DNA of 64,000 nucleotides from Sambucus nigra (GCA_949130495.1 OX422221.1:146167405-146231404), one strand, 5' to 3'; numbered from the stretch's first letter, positions 47,501 to 57,236 are shown. Notes: generated by a model not told the origin, from the sequence alone. Made by a program: numbers and translations.

Positions 47501-49780
47501 AGAATTTCAGTTTGGAGCCTATAAATCTTGGCCGTCAATTGTAATCACTCCTACTAGTTATTCAAATATTGATTTGTGAAGCTTTTGCTTGAGGAAATTT
47601 TCCCTTCATACGAGTGTGTGTTTGTGAGTCTTCTACTGCGTTTACATCCTCAAATGCATTTATCATTATCTCTAGGATCAGATGTGTATTCTATGTAGTG
47701 CAACTATATGCGTAAGTAGTGCAACTATATGCGTATGTGATGCAACTATATGAGCTGGGAAATAATGAAAATAATTTTCTCGTGTCGATGTAGGCCTAAC
47801 CTACATGCTATATATATCATCACTTCGCCACCAGAAACTGTGGTTATTCTAGTGCACGTGCTTAGAATTTGTGAGATTTTTTCCATTGCCTTGAATTTGA
47901 TAATTATAGACGCTCCTCATTATTGGGTATTCATTCATGTAATTTAGAAGAGAATCAACTTGAATGTATAAATGCATCATTTACCATTCACTTGATAAGT
48001 GCTTATGTGCTTAAAGTAGTAAATCTTGTTTATTTACTTGAATATGTTTAACACAGATACCTTGTTCCGGCGGACCTGACGGTGGGGCAATTCGTTTATG
48101 TGATTCGAAAAAGAATTAAGCTGAGTGCTGAAAAGGCAATATTCATTTTTGTTGACAATGTTCTCCCACCAACAGGTACGTCTATTTCAGGTATATTTGT
48201 TCACTAAGGGTGTGTTTGATTGCAAACATAGAAAATGTGCGAAAAACAGTTCATTTGGATGAGAAGCTAGAAAATGAGTGAACAACATACGAGTTTTTGG
48301 TCTTACTTTTTCCATTTTTCATGAAAACCAATTCTTTGGTGGGTGGATAAGAAATATGTTCTACTAAAAATGAGGTTTGAGATGGCGCACTTGTTATGTG
48401 CATGAATGTTTTTCTTACATAAAGTATTCGCAATCAAGGTACTACAAAGGCAAAACATGAGTCGAAAAATCTGTTTTCCATGTCGATCAAACACACCCCA
48501 AGGGTCCGTTCGATTGGCGTTGATTTGTTTTTAATGGAAAATACGTATTTTATTTTTGTGGTGCTAGATATCAAATACCTTGTACGAAAGCAATAATTAT
48601 AAATATGAAAAGTACTCCATAATGTTATTATTTTCCATGTAAAACATTTCTTACACAGTCGCAAAGATTGGATTTCCATGGAAAACATCAAAAGGAAGGC
48701 CAAACCGCTCCTTATTTTTTGTCACTCATTTTCCAATTTCTCATTAAAATGAACTATTTTTCAATCAATTCCCAACATTGTAATAAAAAACATGCTAGTT
48801 GATGGTGGTCACTATTTAGGCTTTTAATTTCTTCATACTCAGACCTTTAGCGATAATAGTGAATCCTCTACACATGTAAACATACATGTGTATGTTTATG
48901 CATTGTTTCAACAAGTCTTTAACTTTAGTTTTGGATCTTGACAAAGTTCAACTAAATCACTAGATTTGTTTCCACTCACATTATGCTTTTTGTACGAAAA
49001 AAAACTGGTGATATCAAAATTAGTTGGATTATTAAATGTCTGTCTGTTCAAGTCCTGATGTTATTTCCAATGTTCAGAGTCCTGAAATCCTAGTTCTTAT
49101 ATAAAAGCTAAAGTTTGAGAAACCCTTAACTTTCTGATTTTGTGAGGAACCCCTAAATGTCCCAATAACCCCCTGGACAGCTAGACTAAGGTAATTAAGG
49201 TAATGTTGCAAACACCCCCTTCTGGGGACTTTTTAGTGATACTATTTATCGACACACAAAGGGGTCTTTGCAACAACTGGGTAGTGTCAGAGGGTTTACA
49301 TTACAAATAATTCAGGGGATTTCTTGCAAAAAATTGCGATGGACTAAGGCAATTAAGGTAATTTTGCAAACAACACCTTCTCGAGACTTTAAAGTGATGC
49401 TATTTATCGACACGTAAGGTTCAGGGGATTTCTTGGACAAAATTGCATTGTTCAGTTTCTTTTTCTCTTACCCTAATATATACCTAACTTGTTTGCATAA
49501 TAGTAATTTTAGGCTTACACAGTTCCACTGAAACTGAAACTGTGATGTAGCACGAGTCATACTGCATCAGCTATGTGGACATTACATAATGATAGACACT
49601 CATACTGTGTTTCAGCCTAGAATTATTTGTTAAGATATTGAGCAAAAAAATTCTCACACGCCAATTTATATTATTCTTGATATTGCAGGGGCATTGATGT
49701 CAAACATATACGAAGAGAAGAAGGATGGAGATGGGTTTCTATATGTTACTTATAGTGGGGAAAACACATTCGGGTTCTAA
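36494..49780 (+). CDS. ATG8: ATG8 autophagy-related ubiquitin-like protein, five coding exons
   Basis: Exons 36494-36530, 37960-38015, 40788-40840, 48057-48175 and 49689-49780; all introns GT-AG; frame intact; 118 residues, the normal ATG8 length (117-122). ATG8 is conjugated to phosphatidylethanolamine on autophagosome membranes and recruits receptors through LIR motifs. Seen: start [16 protein letters not shown], '[14 protein letters not shown]', '[17 protein letters not shown]' (18-48), '[20 protein letters not shown]' with the L-site residues Tyr50 and Leu51, '[16 protein letters not shown]', and end '[12 protein letters not shown]'. Gly117 is followed by one residue, Phe118, so ATG4 cleavage would be needed before conjugation, as in the canonical plant clade and unlike ATG8h/i types that end in Gly. 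Odd points: Ala27 where Pro is usual, and a 13.3-kb span caused by transposon-filled introns (1429, 2772, 7216 and 1513 bp). Confidence 0.93.
36591..36965. mobile_element. Long-TIR MITE in ATG8 intron 1 (copy 1)
   Basis: Inverted repeats of about 105 bp: it starts GGGAGAGGTTCACAAG and ends CTTGCGAACCTCTCTCCC, and the arms match through 'ttgtaattgatccgcg'. A short C/G-rich core between them has its own 'catggcagccctgctgcca' palindrome. It lies inside a (TA)n tract, so the target duplication is hidden. Long TIRs without coding sequence fit a Mutator-type or foldback MITE. Confidence 0.75.
36966..37016. repeat. (TA)n(GA)n microsatellite between two MITEs
   Basis: TA units followed by GA units join the end of one MITE to the start of the next. 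A similar (TA)n tract precedes the first MITE at 36560-36590. Confidence 0.85.
37017..37646. mobile_element. Long-TIR MITE in ATG8 intron 1 (copy 2), possible captured core
   Basis: Same family as 36591-36965: ends GGTTCTTAAGTGAACC and GGTTCACTTAAGAACC, arms of about 120 bp that share the 'ttgtaattggtccgcgtcagcg' block. The core (about 37146-37480) is 335 bp of C-rich sequence unlike the arms, with an open + strand frame over its whole length (147 codons in all, Pro-rich) and then a G tract. This resembles the internal sequence of a Pack-type element, but I do not recognise the source. Confidence 0.7.
37655..37885. mobile_element. Probable MITE fragment
   Basis: Starts near 'gcataccccgttgtgc' and ends near 'attgggtatgg', weakly inverted. 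The middle ('ggggacccataaaaaaatca', then 'gctcaaaatcatttttttt') resembles the foldback MITE at 2810-3171. Boundaries are uncertain. Confidence 0.35.
39621..39883. mobile_element. Inverted-repeat element in ATG8 intron 2
   Basis: The arms pair over roughly 75 bp ('ttttgttccaaaaagtccct' against 'agggactttttggaacaaaa', and outer 'attttttaatac' blocks) around a G-rich core with runs of 5-10 G. No coding sequence. The exact ends and target duplication are not clear. Confidence 0.6.
41413..41502. repeat. (TC)n(CA)n microsatellite in ATG8 intron 3
   Basis: TC units then CA units with a short GTACATGCGCGCG interruption. It gives false Thr/His and Cys/Val reading frames. Confidence 0.92.
41503..42854. 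other. Unassigned part of ATG8 intron 3
   Basis: Mostly AT-rich, no domain recognised. A 'tataaatag' followed by T-rich sequence near 41758 has an LTR-like look but no paired copy. At about 42540-42585, 'ttggggccccaaggcgttcg' resembles the inverted end of the hAT-type element at 51068, perhaps a worn relative. Confidence 0.4.
42855..43276 (+). repeat. LTR of the Tat-lineage element in ATG8 intron 3 (left end uncertain)
   Basis: The sequence up to 43276 ends ...ATTAACA, followed three bases later by a PBS. It has a TATAAATG box at about 43005 and the motif GTGGACGTAGGC at 43152-43163, which recurs in the LTR of the third Tat element at 57047. No second LTR copy was found, so the start is a guess. 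Confidence 0.45.
43351..44189 (+). pseudogene. gag remnant (intron-3 Tat element)
   Basis: The ATG at 43351 opens 92 codons, then a stop and a frame change to 43680-44189. The second piece has the start of the capsid domain: '[19 protein letters not shown]', then '[17 protein letters not shown]'. The rest of the capsid and the zinc knuckle are gone, as the text passes straight to protease after 44189. An internal repeat '[17 protein letters not shown]' lies at about 43854-43904. Confidence 0.75.
44230..44533 (+). pseudogene. Protease remnant (intron-3 Tat element)
   Basis: Open to 44533 with '[18 protein letters not shown]' and the active-site region '[16 protein letters not shown]' at about 44464-44511. 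The catalytic Asp of D-x-G is replaced by Asn, so even an intact protein should lack activity. Downstream to 44960 the frame is broken. Confidence 0.7.
44961..46680 (+). pseudogene. Reverse transcriptase remnant split by a MULE-like insertion
   Basis: The RT N-terminal part runs 44961-45208 ('[13 protein letters not shown]', '[20 protein letters not shown]', 'KNKWRMC') and resumes at 46235 with '[17 protein letters not shown]', '[13 protein letters not shown]', '[18 protein letters not shown]' and the catalytic 'YVDDM' at about 46519. The frame slips at the insertion site and there is a TAA at 46287-46289. After 46680 a stop precedes '[10 protein letters not shown]'. Confidence 0.82.
45218..46225. 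mobile_element. MULE-like insertion with 9-bp duplication
   Basis: Interrupts RT and is flanked by TTGATTTTA at 45209-45217 and 46226-46234. A 9-bp duplication is characteristic of Mutator-like elements. The ends share a weak inverted 'tagccccctaatt' / 'ctaggggctgg' theme. Inside, a roughly 55-bp direct repeat ('ggtatctattttatg...' at about 45509 and 46045) brackets a GC-richer segment with a 106-codon ORF (45775-46095) of unknown origin, possibly captured host DNA. Confidence 0.65.
46806..47203. repeat. Truncated LTR fragment in ATG8 intron 3
   Basis: It resembles the right end of the LTR at 1-2559 ('cctaaaaagtccccgg', 'ctcacatacgac', then AT-rich) and ends ATACGGGGTGTTATA. Its left side is cut off where it meets the RT remnant. 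Confidence 0.55.
47695..47757. repeat. Three tandem copies of a 21-bp unit
   Basis: 'gtagtgcaactatatgcgta' and two variants in a row, inside ATG8 intron 3 about 300 bp before exon 4. Confidence 0.8.
48208..48498. mobile_element. MITE in ATG8 intron 4
   Basis: Ends GGGTGTGTTTGAT and ATCAAACACACCC are perfect inverts. The flanks TAA / CAA allow a worn 3-bp TAA duplication, so a Tourist (PIF/Harbinger) type is possible. Adjacent sequence to about 48715 ('agggtccgttcgattggcg' ... 'ggccaaaccgctcc') may be a second, worn element. Confidence 0.55.
49182..49418. repeat. Direct duplication, 160-bp offset, in ATG8 intron 4
   Basis: The block 'gactaaggtaattaaggtaa' to 'ctatttatcgacacacaa' (49182-49259) recurs at 49342-49418 with about ten differences. 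Confidence 0.8.
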
Positions 49781-51059
49781 GCTTCTTTAATAGCTTAGCT
49801 TCATGTTTCCCCTTTCTATTTTATCATCCTTGCAAATTTATTTTGCACTCGCACCTAAATATGAAACCTTGCCAGTGATGGCATGTACAGTCGTATTCTC
49901 TGACACATGCATATTTCCCAGTAAAGTCTTTACTACATCTTGCTAATAAGTAATTCACACTCTTTCGACATGCAATGGGCATGTTCTAGTTGCTCTTTTT
50001 TCTTCATTTTATAGGTTCAGTGTCACCTGACACCACTTAATTATATAGAAAGTTTTGAGAATATGTATAAAATTGTTAATATTTAAGATCATCAAGTAAA
50101 TTGAACCCACTAGATTAGATGAGAAAATACAGAGTGGTGTTAAAAAATTATGTAGCAAAGAGTGAGGTAAAAAACTGATAAATGCGAACAAATTTGCTTA
50201 TTGTTCTTCAAAATGTATGGTATTGAATATTTATAGTCGAATTTTAATTTTGATAGGTTAAGTGCTTCACCTGTTCAATAGCCAAAATTGCTTGTATAAT
50301 GAACCCACTGGATTAAATATCTGCCTGTGCACTCCAATGGAGCTGATAACATATGAATTGAGTAGCTTTTTATTTTTATTTTATAACCATCTTAGTATGA
50401 TTGTAAGTTGGGGTTGAAAAGTGAACGTCATACGAGCTTAAGGAACTTGGTTCGAAATTATTATAATCTCAATATGTAGTGTATCTGTGAATTTTTTCCC
50501 TTTAATCTTATTCTTAGTTGTGGGGATATGAATTTCTATTAGTTTCAGGGGTTTATTGTTGGATTTTGTAGTTGAGAGGGGCAAAGTACAAAATAGTGAT
50601 AGTTGAAGGAAGTTTTTTGTGATTTATGGTTTTGTGCATATGAAGAATACTGTTTCCCACCACAAATACAAGTTATGTAATGCCACAAAATTGGGGAATA
50701 TAAGAATATTGTTTCCTACCACAAATACCTCCCTCAGGACACTTCGTATTGACACATTTGTCAATCAAGTTTTATTAACTATGCGCAACTAGCACATCAA
50801 CCAATTCATTAAAGATACATTACTGTTGTAGCAAATATGTTTTAGCAAATATGTGCAAGTTCCTATAGAACTACTAGTTTTGATTGAATAAAATATAAAA
50901 GTTGTGATTAATTTTCAAAGAGATTCTCTATATTTGAGCAAGATTTGTTATATTCGGGTGTTTGTCTTTGCCTAATTTTGTTTTTCAAAATTATCAGCCG
51001 TCTTTTTCCTACGTTAAGAGGTAGAAAATATAAATGACATCGAATTGCATCAGTTTAGA
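49781..51059. other. ATG8 3' flank and unassigned sequence
   Basis: The first 200-300 bp after the stop should hold the 3' UTR; no clean AATAAA stands out and I cannot place the poly(A) site. The remainder is AT-rich with no ORF or element recognised; 'tttcccaccacaaatac' occurs twice (about 50653 and 50715). Confidence 0.4.
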
Positions 51060-51067
51060 TTCAAACC

Positions 51068-52111
51068 CAGAGCCGGCCCAAGGGGTAGGCCAATGAGGCA
51101 ACCGCCTTGGGCCCCCAAATATGGTATTTTTTTTTAGGCCCAAAAATTTATAAGGCTACACACAAAAATAAAAGCCTAAAAACAACCTAGTTCCTTCCAA
51201 GTTCCAACAAAATAGCAAAGTCCATTCCAAGTTCCAACAAAATATTTACACGCACCAACAACTCCCATTCCTCCTTTTTTAACCCCTCTCCCTTTAAACT
51301 CCTCTTATTTTTAAATACTCACAATACTCTCAACCTTAACATTCAATCCAAATATATTCAAGATCAAGAGGTTTGCATTATTTTTTTATTAATCTAGATT
51401 TTATTTATTTGTAATTTTTTTATCCGTGTAATTTTTTTTGTCCCTGTATTTTATTTTATTAATCTAGACTTTATTTATAGCATTATTTTAATAAATCAGG
51501 ATGTATCGTTTTTATTATTTAGGATGATTATTAGACTATTTTTAGTAAGTTGTTTATGTTCATGTTATCAATCTGTTAACTTAAAAAATATATTATTAAT
51601 TTGTCATTAACTTAAAAACAATGTTGTTAATTTTTTTTTGCTAAATACTGTTAATATCAACTCTTAAAATAATGTTATTTTTTGTGTCAGCTCTTAATAA
51701 GTTAATGATGCTAATTTTTTGTGTGTTTTTCAAAAACAATTTAGCGAAGAAAGACTTTCAAAGTTGATTTACAAATTCAGCAAATCAGGTTCCATTGTTC
51801 ATTTATTTGGTTATGGTTGGATTTTTTTACATTGATTGTTGGATTGTTGTGTATTTATACCATGCCTCCTAGAAAGTATATTTCTAGATGGGAAGAATTA
51901 AAGAAGCTAATTGTAAGTCTTTTGGCCAAGGTGGGTTGTTTAAAAAGAATACATTATACTTATAATTGGTATTCTAGCCACTTACAAATTTTGTTCATTT
52001 CATATTATCTTGTAAAAATACATAATATATTTTTCGAAAAAAAATTCATTATATAAAAGGCCCCAATTTATAAGTTTGCCTTGAGCCCTAAAATCCTCGG
52101 GGCCGGCCCTG
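51068..52111. mobile_element. hAT-type non-autonomous element (GCCGGCCC ends)
   Basis: Ends CAGAGCCGGCCC and GGGGCCGGCCCTG are inverted, with perfect 8-bp duplication TTCAAACC at 51060-51067 and 52112-52119. Subterminal 'aggcaaccgccttgggcccc' is mirrored by 'ttgccttgagccct'. The interior is AT-rich without transposase. Confidence 0.88.
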
Positions 52112-52274
52112 TTCAAACCATATATTGTCAGTTGGGTTGTAGAATTTGTTATATTTAGGAGTTTGTCTTTGTTTAATTTGTCCTTTGTCATGTACACCAA
52201 TGGCACGAGAGTATTATTTATAAACAAACCAGAGAGTATTATTTATAAATAATGACTTGCCTTATATATATACA

Positions 52275-52700
52275 CTAGTGTGCGCCCGTGCCGATGGCAC
52301 GATTGTAAAGTTGACCCCGGGTTCAAAAAAAAAAAATTAATTTAAAAAATTATTTTAAAAAAATAAAGTAAAATAAATATTTCAATTAAAAAAATATTTA
52401 AATTAAAATATTTAAAAAAAATAAATTTAAAAAATATTTGATTCAAAAAAATATATTTAAAAAATATTTGATTCAAAAAAATATATTTAAAAAAATAAAT
52501 TAAAAATTAATAGCATGTATTTAAATATAATGGTACAACAGTATATAATAATATAACACTATAATAGTATATATATGCTTTTAGCATGATATTTCATGCA
52601 TGCCCATGCATGCATGAAATATATGCATGTTATGTAGCAAAAAAAACATAAAATATCATACATAAAAAGTTAAAATATCATACATATATTTTTACCATCC
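52275..52700 (-). mobile_element. Helitron-like 3' terminus and AT-rich body
   Basis: Read on the - strand, CGTGCCATCGGCACG forms a short hairpin, followed by GGCGCACA and CTAG, then T. A hairpin a few bases before CTRR next to T is the usual Helitron 3' end. The 5' TC end was not located; the AT-rich stretch to about 52700 is assumed to be its body. Confidence 0.4.
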
Positions 52701-52703
52701 ATA

Positions 52704-52706
<3 letters not shown>

Positions 52707-52762
<56 letters not shown>
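52707..52762. repeat. (TA)n microsatellite
   Basis: A long run of TA units between the AT-rich block and a foldback MITE. Confidence 0.9.
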
Positions 52763-52765
<3 letters not shown>

Positions 52766-52953
52766 TACTGATCTTGTGCATACCAGTCCGCATTTTAAGA
52801 GTGCGGACCGAACATGTGTCACCTGGCGGTGAGCCCAAAAGAGAGAGAGAGGGTGCCTATAATTTAGCATATAATTTCTAGGCTCACTGCTAGGTGACAT
52901 ATGTCCGGTCTGCACTATTAAAATGCGAACTAGTATGCACAAGAGCATTACTG
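52763..52953. mobile_element. Foldback MITE, 191 bp
   Basis: Arms of about 75 bp: 'cagtactgatcttgtgcata' at the left against 'tatgcacaagagcattactg' at the right, continuing through 'gtccgcattttaa' and 'gtgtcacctggcggtgagcc'. A GA-rich loop separates them. TA repeats lie on both sides. Confidence 0.75.
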
Positions 52954-52980
52954 TATATATATATATATATACACACACAC

Positions 52981-53770
52981 AGTGGCGGAGCCAGGAATCT
53001 AGTCATGGTGGGGCACAACCCATTGTTGGGGGTTGGGGGGCGGTAGCCCGCGATTTTTTGTTTTTTTGGCTTATTTGTACATTTTTACAATTATAACTAA
53101 AAAAACAACATCGAATACAATAACAATTCATTGCTAAAAAAGTGATTAAAAACACAAATTGCAAGTTTAAATAAAAATTAAATCCCTAAAAACAAGCAAA
53201 TTTAATTGTTTTTAGGGACTTGATTTTTATTTAAACTTGCAATTTATTTTTTTAGGACAAAAATAATGAACTCAAATCTAATCTAAACAACAAATCCAAA
53301 TAGCAAACAAAGGAGATATTGGGATAATTTGTTTGGGGAGATATTGGGATAATTTGTTTGGGGCAAAAATATAAACAACATTGTTTTGTTACAACTTATA
53401 TCTTACAACAATGGAGGAGGAAGAAAGAAGAACTTACATAACAATGGAGGCAGAGACAGAGGCAGTGGCAGAGTGGATGAGGAAGGAGGCAGAGTAGTGG
53501 CAGAGTGACTGGAGATAGAGGCAGAGGTGGCGTTGAGAATCGAGAGGAGCGGAGGAGGTTTTTGTTTCAAAGAAAAATAGAGGAGCAGAGCAGTGCCGTA
53601 AGCAGGTTCTCTTTTAGAGTTGAAATGAAATGGGTTTTAAGTTTTAGGTTATACGTAATGTTTCTATTTCACTTTAGACCCCTATTTTTTGTTCCAAAAA
53701 ATTAACTATTTTTTTTTAAATTTCTTGTTGGGGCACTTGCCCCCCTTGCATACAAAGTCCCTCTGCCACT
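52981..53770. mobile_element. hAT-like non-autonomous element with internal hairpin
   Basis: Starts AGTGGCGGAGCCAGGAAT and ends CTCTGCCACT, with inner 'gtggggcac' mirrored by 'ggggcacttgcccc'. The flanking (TA)n(CA)n at the left and (TG)n(TA)n at the right are themselves inverted, so the inverted repeat seems to extend into the microsatellites and no target duplication can be read. A 66-codon ORF at 53505 has no known domain. Confidence 0.65.
53156..53245. ncRNA. Near-perfect 40-bp-stem hairpin (miRNA/siRNA precursor-like)
   Basis: 53156-53195 and 53206-53245 are inverted copies with two mismatches, one of which becomes a G-U pair in RNA from the + strand, and the loop is 10 nt. Such foldbacks in MITE-type elements can yield 21-24 nt small RNAs. 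Expression is not shown by the sequence. Confidence 0.35.
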
Positions 53771-54208
53771 ATGTGTGTGTGTATATATATATTTAAGAGA
53801 AATATGATAGATCACCAAAAATAAAAAATTGAAATGGTATCATTGCATTGACTTCGATAAATAATATATACTTTCTATATACAAGTGATACATAATAAAT
53901 ATATATTGGTTTATTACACCTATGTGAACTTTATCCCCCTTTCACCACCCGAATTATCATTTTCTATACTTAAATCCCTCAACTTTCAAAACGGCTTTGA
54001 GTAACCCCTTAGTGTTGACACTGTTGACTTTTTGGACGGAAAAGTAGTCATATGCCTCCCATGCAACATTCTTAAAGGGGTATTATTGTCTTTTTGTCAA
54101 AGCACTATATTTTTCTTCTCTTCTCTTCTCTTTTCTTTGTTTCTCTCTCACTCTTCTGCATTCACATGGCAACAATGGTTGCTCACCTCATTTTCTCTTC
54201 TCTTTTCA

Positions 54209-54223
<15 letters not shown>

Positions 54224-54242
<19 letters not shown>

Positions 54243-54303
54243 GCACATCAAATCTAAACAAACACAAGCACACACATGGCCACACACACACGTGAACCCA
54301 AAT

Positions 54304-54357
<54 letters not shown>

Positions 54358-54412
54358 CAAATCTAAACAAACACAAGCACACACATGGCCACACACACAC
54401 GTGAACCCAAAT

Positions 54413-54480
<68 letters not shown>
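54224..54480. repeat. (CA)n/(TA)n microsatellite with a duplicated 65-bp unit
   Basis: CA tracts alternate with a unit beginning 'atcaaatctaaacaaacaca' and ending 'gtgaacccaaatctgc', present at 54247-54311 and again at 54356-54420 (109-bp offset), then (TA)n. Reading frames on both strands are artefacts of the repeat. Confidence 0.9.
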
Positions 54481-54487
<7 letters not shown>

Positions 54488-56760
54488 CAAGTGGTGACCC
54501 GTACGATGCACGACGGGTGTAACGCATTTTTAAATATTTTATTTAAATATGTCAATTAATATATAATTATTAACATACAATGATTTTCAACAGTAATAAA
54601 TTATTTCCAGCAAAACAAAATGATTTATAGTAATAAAATATATAAATGATTTTCAGCCATATAAAATTATTTCTAGCATAAAGAAATGGTTTATAGGAAA
54701 TAAAATATGATTTTTAGCATAAGCAAATAAATTTAATCAAAACAATTCCCAAAATATATATCTAAGAATGATTTGCAGCAAAAAAAAAAATGATTTTCAC
54801 GAGTAATAAACTATTCCCATGAATTGCAAATTATTTCTAGGATTAAAGAAAATGATTTTAAGAATTATATAGTTATTTTCAACATATAAAAATGATTTCT
54901 AGCAATTAAGAAAAGTAGATATATAGTGTACGTATATCTATTATGAAAACGTCTAGGGTGACTCTTGATTGAAATTCAAAATTGAAACTCCCGCTGACAT
55001 GACATGCCATTATTGATTGATTACTTATGAATGTGGGTCCGCTGTAGCGGTAATAACCAATCGCGACACGCAATGTAAGCGAGTCGCGATTTTTGAGTCC
55101 CAATTTTGGATCGCTATAGAAGCCCTCATTTGTTATATATCTATTATAAAATGTTTTAATCCTAATGGTGATCTGTGTGATGCACGGTTGATGTAAAAGC
55201 ATTTTGAAATATTGCATTCTAAGATACAACCTAATATGCAATGTGTATTAGTATTTACAAAATGAGCGTAGCCATAATCATGAATATGTAAGTTTAAGTA
55301 ATATATGGTGCAAAACACATATGAATTGAAATGAACATGAGAAAAAGAATTTCAAGAATGATATTATCGTGGAAAATAACCATATATGAAAATCCAAATT
55401 AGTAAAAAAAATAAATTTCTTTAAAAGAAAAAAACTGTTTTTCATATGTAAAACGTTTTTTTGACAATAATTTTATTTTTAAAATACTTTAAAAAAAAAA
55501 TAGATTTTAACAATTTATTTATAAAAAAAACTTTATACATAATTTGTTTTTTAAAATAGTTTGTAATTAAAAAAATGTTTAATATATAAAAATATTTTTT
55601 TTCAATTTTTTTAATAATAATAAACATTTTTATATGCTTTTTTGTCAAAAGAAAAAATTGTAGAGTTTTTTAAAAAATTGATTTTTTAAAAATAATAGTA
55701 AAAAACTTTTTTAATTGTTTTTCTATAAACCGAATATGTACATTTTTGTTATATATAAACTTTTAATGAATTCTTAAAAAAATTTATATATAGAAAATGT
55801 TTAAACATATAAAAATAGTTTGTTAAAAAATGTTTATATATAAAAACCGTTTTAACTCTTTCGATATGTGAACAGTTTTTATATATATAAACCTTAAAGA
55901 ATGCTTTCAATGTATTTCTTTTATATATAACTACCTAATGTAAAAAATATGATTTTTTTTTTCATTTCATACAAAACAAGCGTAAAAATAAGATTTTTAA
56001 AATAGTCAATTATATGTTTCAAATAAGTGTTATTAAAAAAAAAAAAAATTTAAAGTAAGGTTTTTATAACTATTTAATAATTAACATTGTAAAACAGTTA
56101 ATTATATTTAAAAATATTGTTTTAAATACAAATTAATATAGTTTTAAAAAATTAATCCATTATAACAGATATATAACACATATCTATTACAAACCTGTTA
56201 TGTAGCAAATATATAAAAGAGATCATATTTTGCTTCATGTATTCATTTAGTTTGAGTTGCATTGGATGTATTCAGTAGCTGGTAAGATAGAAGGAACATG
56301 GGTTGAGTTTGTGAGAACTTTTTCTTGAAGAAAACTGAGTATCGTAATGGTTTTTTCTTGAATCAATCGTACCTTTTTACCATTTATCAAAAAGATTGTA
56401 AAAACATTATTTAAAACTTTTTTTAGTTAAAACAATTTTTTTAATGATAAAAATTGTAATAAAAAAAATTATTTAACGCGTTTATAACTGGAATGAAAAA
56501 AGAAGAATTAAAAATATGTTATTTAAATAATATTTTCAACTATAGTAATGTGTATTTAAAACAAGTTTTGAACATAATTAACTCTTTTAAAAGGATATTT
56601 TTAAAATAGTTAAAAAACTTTATTTTTAAAATAATTATTTTTTAATAACACTTATTGAAACATATAATTAACTATTTTAAAACTATTATTTTTAGAACCT
56701 GTTTTATATAAAACAAAAAGAATGCATATTTTTTTTTATATAAAACAGTTATATATACTT
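54488..56760. other. AT-rich repeats with two worn Helitron-like motifs
   Basis: Begins 'gtggtgacccgtacgatgca', a relative of the motif at 52275; a further worn copy is at about 55166-55202. Between 54560 and 54910 a short theme 'aatgattttcagcaa' recurs irregularly; 55390-56760 is dominated by 'ttatatataaa' and poly-A/T sequence. No gene seen. Confidence 0.5.
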
Positions 56761-57171
56761 TGGGTACCCAAATTTAGCATTATAGGCCCGGACGAGTAGC
56801 CTAATAAAAACGGCCCAAAATCCGGACCCCTTGCCTTAATCGAATAGGATTAGGACTTAGTCTCCTCCCATGTTCTCGTATAGAGATGTTCCAGGAGAAG
56901 ATGGTAAATGTGGGGGAGTCCAACACCTCCACTCCCCGAAGACAAACATGTATATAATAAACCCTAAGTCTGGGGTAAATGACACGCACTGTATTCTCTG
57001 TAAACGCTCCCCGGAGTATATAGAAATAATGCTGACTGCACCACCGTGGACGTAGGCATTCTTGTTGAACCACATACATATTGTGTTGTGTGATTGGCAT
57101 TTCATCTTCTTTATTTTCCTTGGTGATTGTGCTTCTCTCATTTATTTGTGTTGAATATAATTGTCACCACA
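56761..57171 (+). repeat. 5' LTR of the third Tat-lineage element
   Basis: Starts TGGGTACCCAAATTTAGC and ends ...TTGTCACCACA, two bases before the PBS. It includes GTGGACGTAGGC at 57047-57058, shared with the LTR in ATG8 intron 3. The second LTR lies beyond the window, so the left end is inferred from TG. Confidence 0.6.
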
Positions 57172-57173
57172 AT

Positions 57174-57190
57174 TGGCGCCGTCTGTGGGA
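57174..57190 (+). promoter_or_regulatory. Primer binding site
   Basis: TGGCGCCGTCTGTGGGA, the common Tat-lineage PBS, two bases after the LTR. The intron-3 element has a two-base variant (TGGCGCCATTTGTGGGA). Confidence 0.75.
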
Positions 57191-57236
57191 ACATTTGTCT
57201 TTCCTGAGAAAGCCCACACCAACAAAGAAGTTCAAA

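Noticed and set aside
54032..54555. Overlapping ORFs rich in Thr-His and Val-Cys on both strands
   Set aside because: They are CA/TG microsatellite translations.
55442..55648. Lys/Ile/Phe-rich - strand ORF
   Set aside because: AT-rich low-complexity sequence.
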